The notes beneath the pieces are model-generated. The model made no database searches, was not told the DNA's origin, and saw only the letters and a list, made by a program, of their open reading frames with translations. Made by a program: the position numbers and the translations under genes. This document shows positions 62,386-64,000 of a stretch of DNA of 64,000 nucleotides, piece after piece. Each line of letters starts with the position of its first letter. Positions within the stretch are counted from its first letter, which is position 1. The DNA comes from G963674665 sp963674665. GTDB taxonomy: Bacteria > Desulfobacterota > Desulfovibrionia > Desulfovibrionales > Desulfovibrionaceae. The stretch lies in assembly GCA_963674665.2 (NCBI GenBank), contig CAXXPL010000003.1:1-64000 (forward strand), given 5' to 3'.

Positions 62386-62895
62386 TTATGCGATTCTTTT
62401 GCGGGTAGGCTCTTCTGCGGTGTACTGCTCTTTATCCGGCTTATAGCGCTGGAGTTCTATTTGCAGCTTGGCGTTTTCGTTGATCAATTCCTTGTTCTCC
62501 TGCAGCACTTCACGGTGGGCCTGGCGCAGCTCGCGATTTTCCGCGCGCAGCTCGCTACACTCCCTGCGCAATTCGGTGCATTCGCGACGGGCGTCGTCAT
62601 CACCCCTGTCATTGGCCTGGGCGGGTGTATCCGCTGTTGTGCGTGGCTCCTGAGTGGCTGGGATGTCATCCCAGCGTCTCATTGATCCGCCACCAAATAA
62701 GATCCAATCCATTGAAATCCCAAATTGTAAGCCGACAGCCTGAACCCAGGCTGGAGGCACCTCGCCACGACGCTTTGCCCCAGTGATGGATTGAGGCGTA
62801 ATCCCCAATAATCTTGCAAAATCAGATTCGTTTTTTGCGCCAGTCGCCTTAAGAAGACGCGCCATCACAGCCAGGAATGAGTTCGCAGTTTCCAC
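62386..62895 (-). CDS. Phage CI-like repressor with coiled-coil tail
   Basis: The 169-residue protein has an N-terminal phage repressor helix-turn-helix (NESDFARLLGITPQSITGAK) and the pattern PPAWVQAVGLQFGISMDWILFG seen in CI-type repressors of Mu-like prophages. In place of the usual peptidase-like domain, it has a charged coiled coil (about 100-150, ELRRECSELRAENRELRQ). The GTG start has GGAGTTTATC upstream. It is transcribed away from the early genes, as the Mu c repressor is. Confidence 0.85.
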   Translation of the reverse strand: METANSFLAVMARLLKATGAKNESDFARLLGITPQSITGAKRRGEVPPAWVQAVGLQFGISMDWILFGGGSMRRWDDIPATQEPRTTADTPAQANDRGDDDARRECTELRRECSELRAENRELRQAHREVLQENKELINENAKLQIELQRYKPDKEQYTAEEPTRKRIA

Positions 62896-62936
62896 GATAA
62901 ACTCCGAAATGAATCCCGAAACGTGTCACGCTTATA

Positions 62937-63077
62937 ACGCTAAAAGTTTACAGGATTAAATTTTTTATGAAAGTAATAAACTCAGAAGTGTAATTTTAAG
63001 TTGACTTTGTAATTGTAAGTTGTAAAACGGCCTCATGCGCGGTTACTATTTCTCACGATCAATCATGCTTTTAGCGT
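62937..63077. promoter_or_regulatory. Prophage early control region: promoter and direct-repeat operators
   Basis: TGTAATTTTAAGTTG (62989-63003) and TGTAATTGTAAGTTG (63008-63022) are direct repeats 19 bases apart with one mismatch. They overlap a sigma-70 promoter with TTGACT (63001-63006), a 16-base spacer and TAAAAC (63023-63028). ACGCTAAAAG (62937-62946) and CTTTTAGCGT (63068-63077) form a perfect inverted pair around this region. The layout suits a lytic promoter controlled by the divergent repressor. Confidence 0.6.
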
Positions 63078-63095
63078 GTAAACCGGGGGCGCGCA

Positions 63096-63458
63096 ATGTC
63101 TAAACGCAGGCCCGGCACTGACGGAGGCATGGTCCAGTTGACCCTTCCCTTGTCCACGTTGCCCACGTCTGGAAAACCCGCTGGATCACTACGAGTAAAG
63201 GAGGCGGTCCGCGAGACGCTTAGCGCCACGTTGGATGCGTCCGGGCTGGACCGTGAGTACGTGGCCGGAGAGCTTGGTCGGTTGGTGGGCAAGAATATCG
63301 GAAAGACCACATTGGATAGCTATACGGCTGAATCCAAAGGTGAACGGCGCTTACCGCTGGAATATGCGGGGGCGCTTTCCGTGATTTTGGGGGACCGCTC
63401 GGTTGTCGAGGCAGCGCTCGATGCGTGCGACCTCGAAGTATTGTGCGAGAAAGAATAA
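63096..63458 (+). CDS. Phage early protein, unrecognised
   Basis: The 120-residue product begins SKRRPGTDGGMVQLTLPLS. It has a helical core (VKEAVRETLSATLDASGLDR, YVAGELGRLVGKNIGKTTLD) that resembles small early proteins of Mu-like prophages. It is the first rightward gene behind the lytic promoter, the place held by ner in phage Mu, but it is longer than Ner and no helix-turn-helix is certain. A regulatory role is possible. Confidence 0.7.
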   Translation: MSKRRPGTDGGMVQLTLPLSTLPTSGKPAGSLRVKEAVRETLSATLDASGLDREYVAGELGRLVGKNIGKTTLDSYTAESKGERRLPLEYAGALSVILGDRSVVEAALDACDLEVLCEKE

Positions 63459-63537
63459 ATAATAACGGACTTGGCAAGCTCGCGGTGGCGAAAAAACGCC
63501 ATTCCAAGCAGGAAAAAGCTTTGTGGGAGGATATTTT

Positions 63538-63765
63538 ATGAAAATCCAAACGCGGCGGGTGCGGGCGTGGATGGCCCTGGAGGGCCTCAACCAAAGCAAA
63601 GTGGCCCGCGAGACTGGAATGTCCACTGTTATGGTCAGCTATTTTGTACGCGGCGAACGGGGATCGGACCGGTTACGCAGATATTTCATCAATCGCGGCT
63701 GCCCGGCAAAATACCTGGGCGGGGGCAAAAAAGCGGAGCAGTACCCATGCAATGCGACGCGATAA
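63538..63765 (+). CDS. Small phage DNA-binding protein (HTH)
   Basis: The 75-residue product (VRAWMALEGLNQSKVARETG, MSTVMVSYFVRGERGSDRL) has a Cro/XRE-like helix-turn-helix across residues 15-45. GGGAGG lies seven bases before the ATG at 63538. It overlaps the next small gene by 19 bases. It could be a Ner-like early regulator of the prophage. Confidence 0.75.
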   Translation: MKIQTRRVRAWMALEGLNQSKVARETGMSTVMVSYFVRGERGSDRLRRYFINRGCPAKYLGGGKKAEQYPCNATR

Positions 63766-63875
63766 AGGGCTGGTTGTGGGAACGCGGCATCACGCAAGTG
63801 CAGGTGGCGAAAAAGGCGGGGGTGAACCACACGTATGTTGCGGCCCTGATAAACGGCCTTGAGCCCCTGCGGTGA
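63747..63875 (+). CDS. Very small HTH protein of the prophage
   Basis: A 42-residue product (WLWERGITQVQVAKKAGVNH, TYVAALINGLEPLR) that is little more than one helix-turn-helix. GGAG seven bases upstream supports the ATG at 63747. It is the second of two tiny HTH genes in tandem between the lytic promoter and the transposase gene. Confidence 0.6.
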   Translation: MQCDAIKGWLWERGITQVQVAKKAGVNHTYVAALINGLEPLR

Positions 63876-63880
63876 CAGCC

Positions 63881-64000
63881 ATGCAAAAGGCCTATTCGTC
63901 AAAGGAAATCGGCTCCGTGCTCGGCGTAACGCCACGGGCGATACAATTACGCGCTGTCAGGGAGTCCTGGCCATGCCGCTCCAGGCAAGGTCGGGGTGGT
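63881..64000 (+). CDS. Mu-like transposase (MuA), N-terminus, cut by the window end
   Basis: The first 40 codons (QKAYSSKEIGSVLGVTPRAI, QLRAVRESWPCR) match the N-terminal winged-helix of MuA-type transposases, which typically reads SxKEIAxxLGVTxRAVQxRAxRExWP. The gene runs off the window. Position after the repressor and small early genes is that of gene A in phage Mu. This supports a Mu-like prophage extending rightward. Confidence 0.75.
   Translation, partial: MQKAYSSKEIGSVLGVTPRAIQLRAVRESWPCRSRQGRGG

Noticed and set aside
1..64000. CRISPR arrays, rRNA or tRNA genes
   Set aside because: No regularly spaced repeats, no rRNA-like blocks and no tRNA cloverleaf with a TTCGANNC arm were seen on either strand.

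Overview
The window looks like the chromosome of a sulfate-reducing deltaproteobacterium of the Desulfovibrio group. The reasons are a complete Hmc transmembrane redox complex (16-heme HmcA to HmcF) with an Rrf2-type repressor and Rrf1-like response regulators, an orange-protein (ORP) cluster of MinD/Mrp-like ATPases behind a sigma-54 promoter, and many PAS-rich sensor kinases and chemoreceptors. Most of the window is GC-rich. The region from about 53.8 kb to 62.4 kb is visibly more AT-rich, has less biased codons, and appears to be imported.

Layout. 0-3.3 kb: a small membrane protein fragment, then a metal-related permease pair (the first gene frameshifted) and a YitT-type membrane protein. 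4.3-9.2 kb: two tandem paralogous chemoreceptors, the first broken by one extra A. 9.5-14.9 kb: a sigma-54 activator and the ORP cluster, all in one direction. 15.1-31.3 kb, all on the minus strand: a DNA-binding PAS histidine kinase, a membrane kinase with two heme-c motifs, Rrf2, a REC-PAS kinase, two single-domain response regulators, a double UspA protein and hmcF-E-D-C-B-A. Two tandem palindromes lie upstream of hmcA. 31.8-36.6 kb: a Skp-like chaperone, a GIY-YIG protein, a small secreted protein and a minor-pilin operon that includes a large PilX-like protein with a lectin-like region. 37.5-40.6 kb: non-phosphorylating GAPDH and an MFS transporter. 40.6-42.5 kb: an insertion sequence with a split transposase. 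42.7-46.2 kb: a PadR regulator and a Tat-exported molybdenum hydroxylase that share an operator. 46.3-49.4 kb: signal peptidase I, a small probable anti-sigma membrane protein, an ECF sigma factor and a glycosyltransferase. 49.6-50.3 kb: a dead group IIC intron sitting just behind a transcription terminator. 50.4-52.5 kb: a secreted hemopexin-repeat protein and CheV. 52.6-53.8 kb: a scar made from two unrelated transposases. 53.9-61.3 kb: an XRE-like regulator, a BMP-type lipoprotein, a giant hybrid kinase and a REC-GGDEF output protein. 62.4-64.0 kb: the left, early-control end of a Mu-like prophage (leftward repressor, small rightward genes, start of a MuA-like transposase).

How parts work together. 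The Hmc complex is expected to pass electrons between periplasmic cytochrome c3 and the cytoplasm or menaquinone side. The adjoining heme-motif kinase, Rrf2 and response regulators form a plausible redox control block for it. The ORP cluster pairs a metal-cluster-binding protein with three P-loop ATPases under one activator. The late island reads as a ligand-sensing pathway: lipoprotein receptor, hybrid kinase with phosphorelay domains, and an output protein with a variant GGDEF motif.

Limits. No alignments or searches were run. Family names rest on recognised motifs and gene order, and promoter and operator calls are pattern matches.
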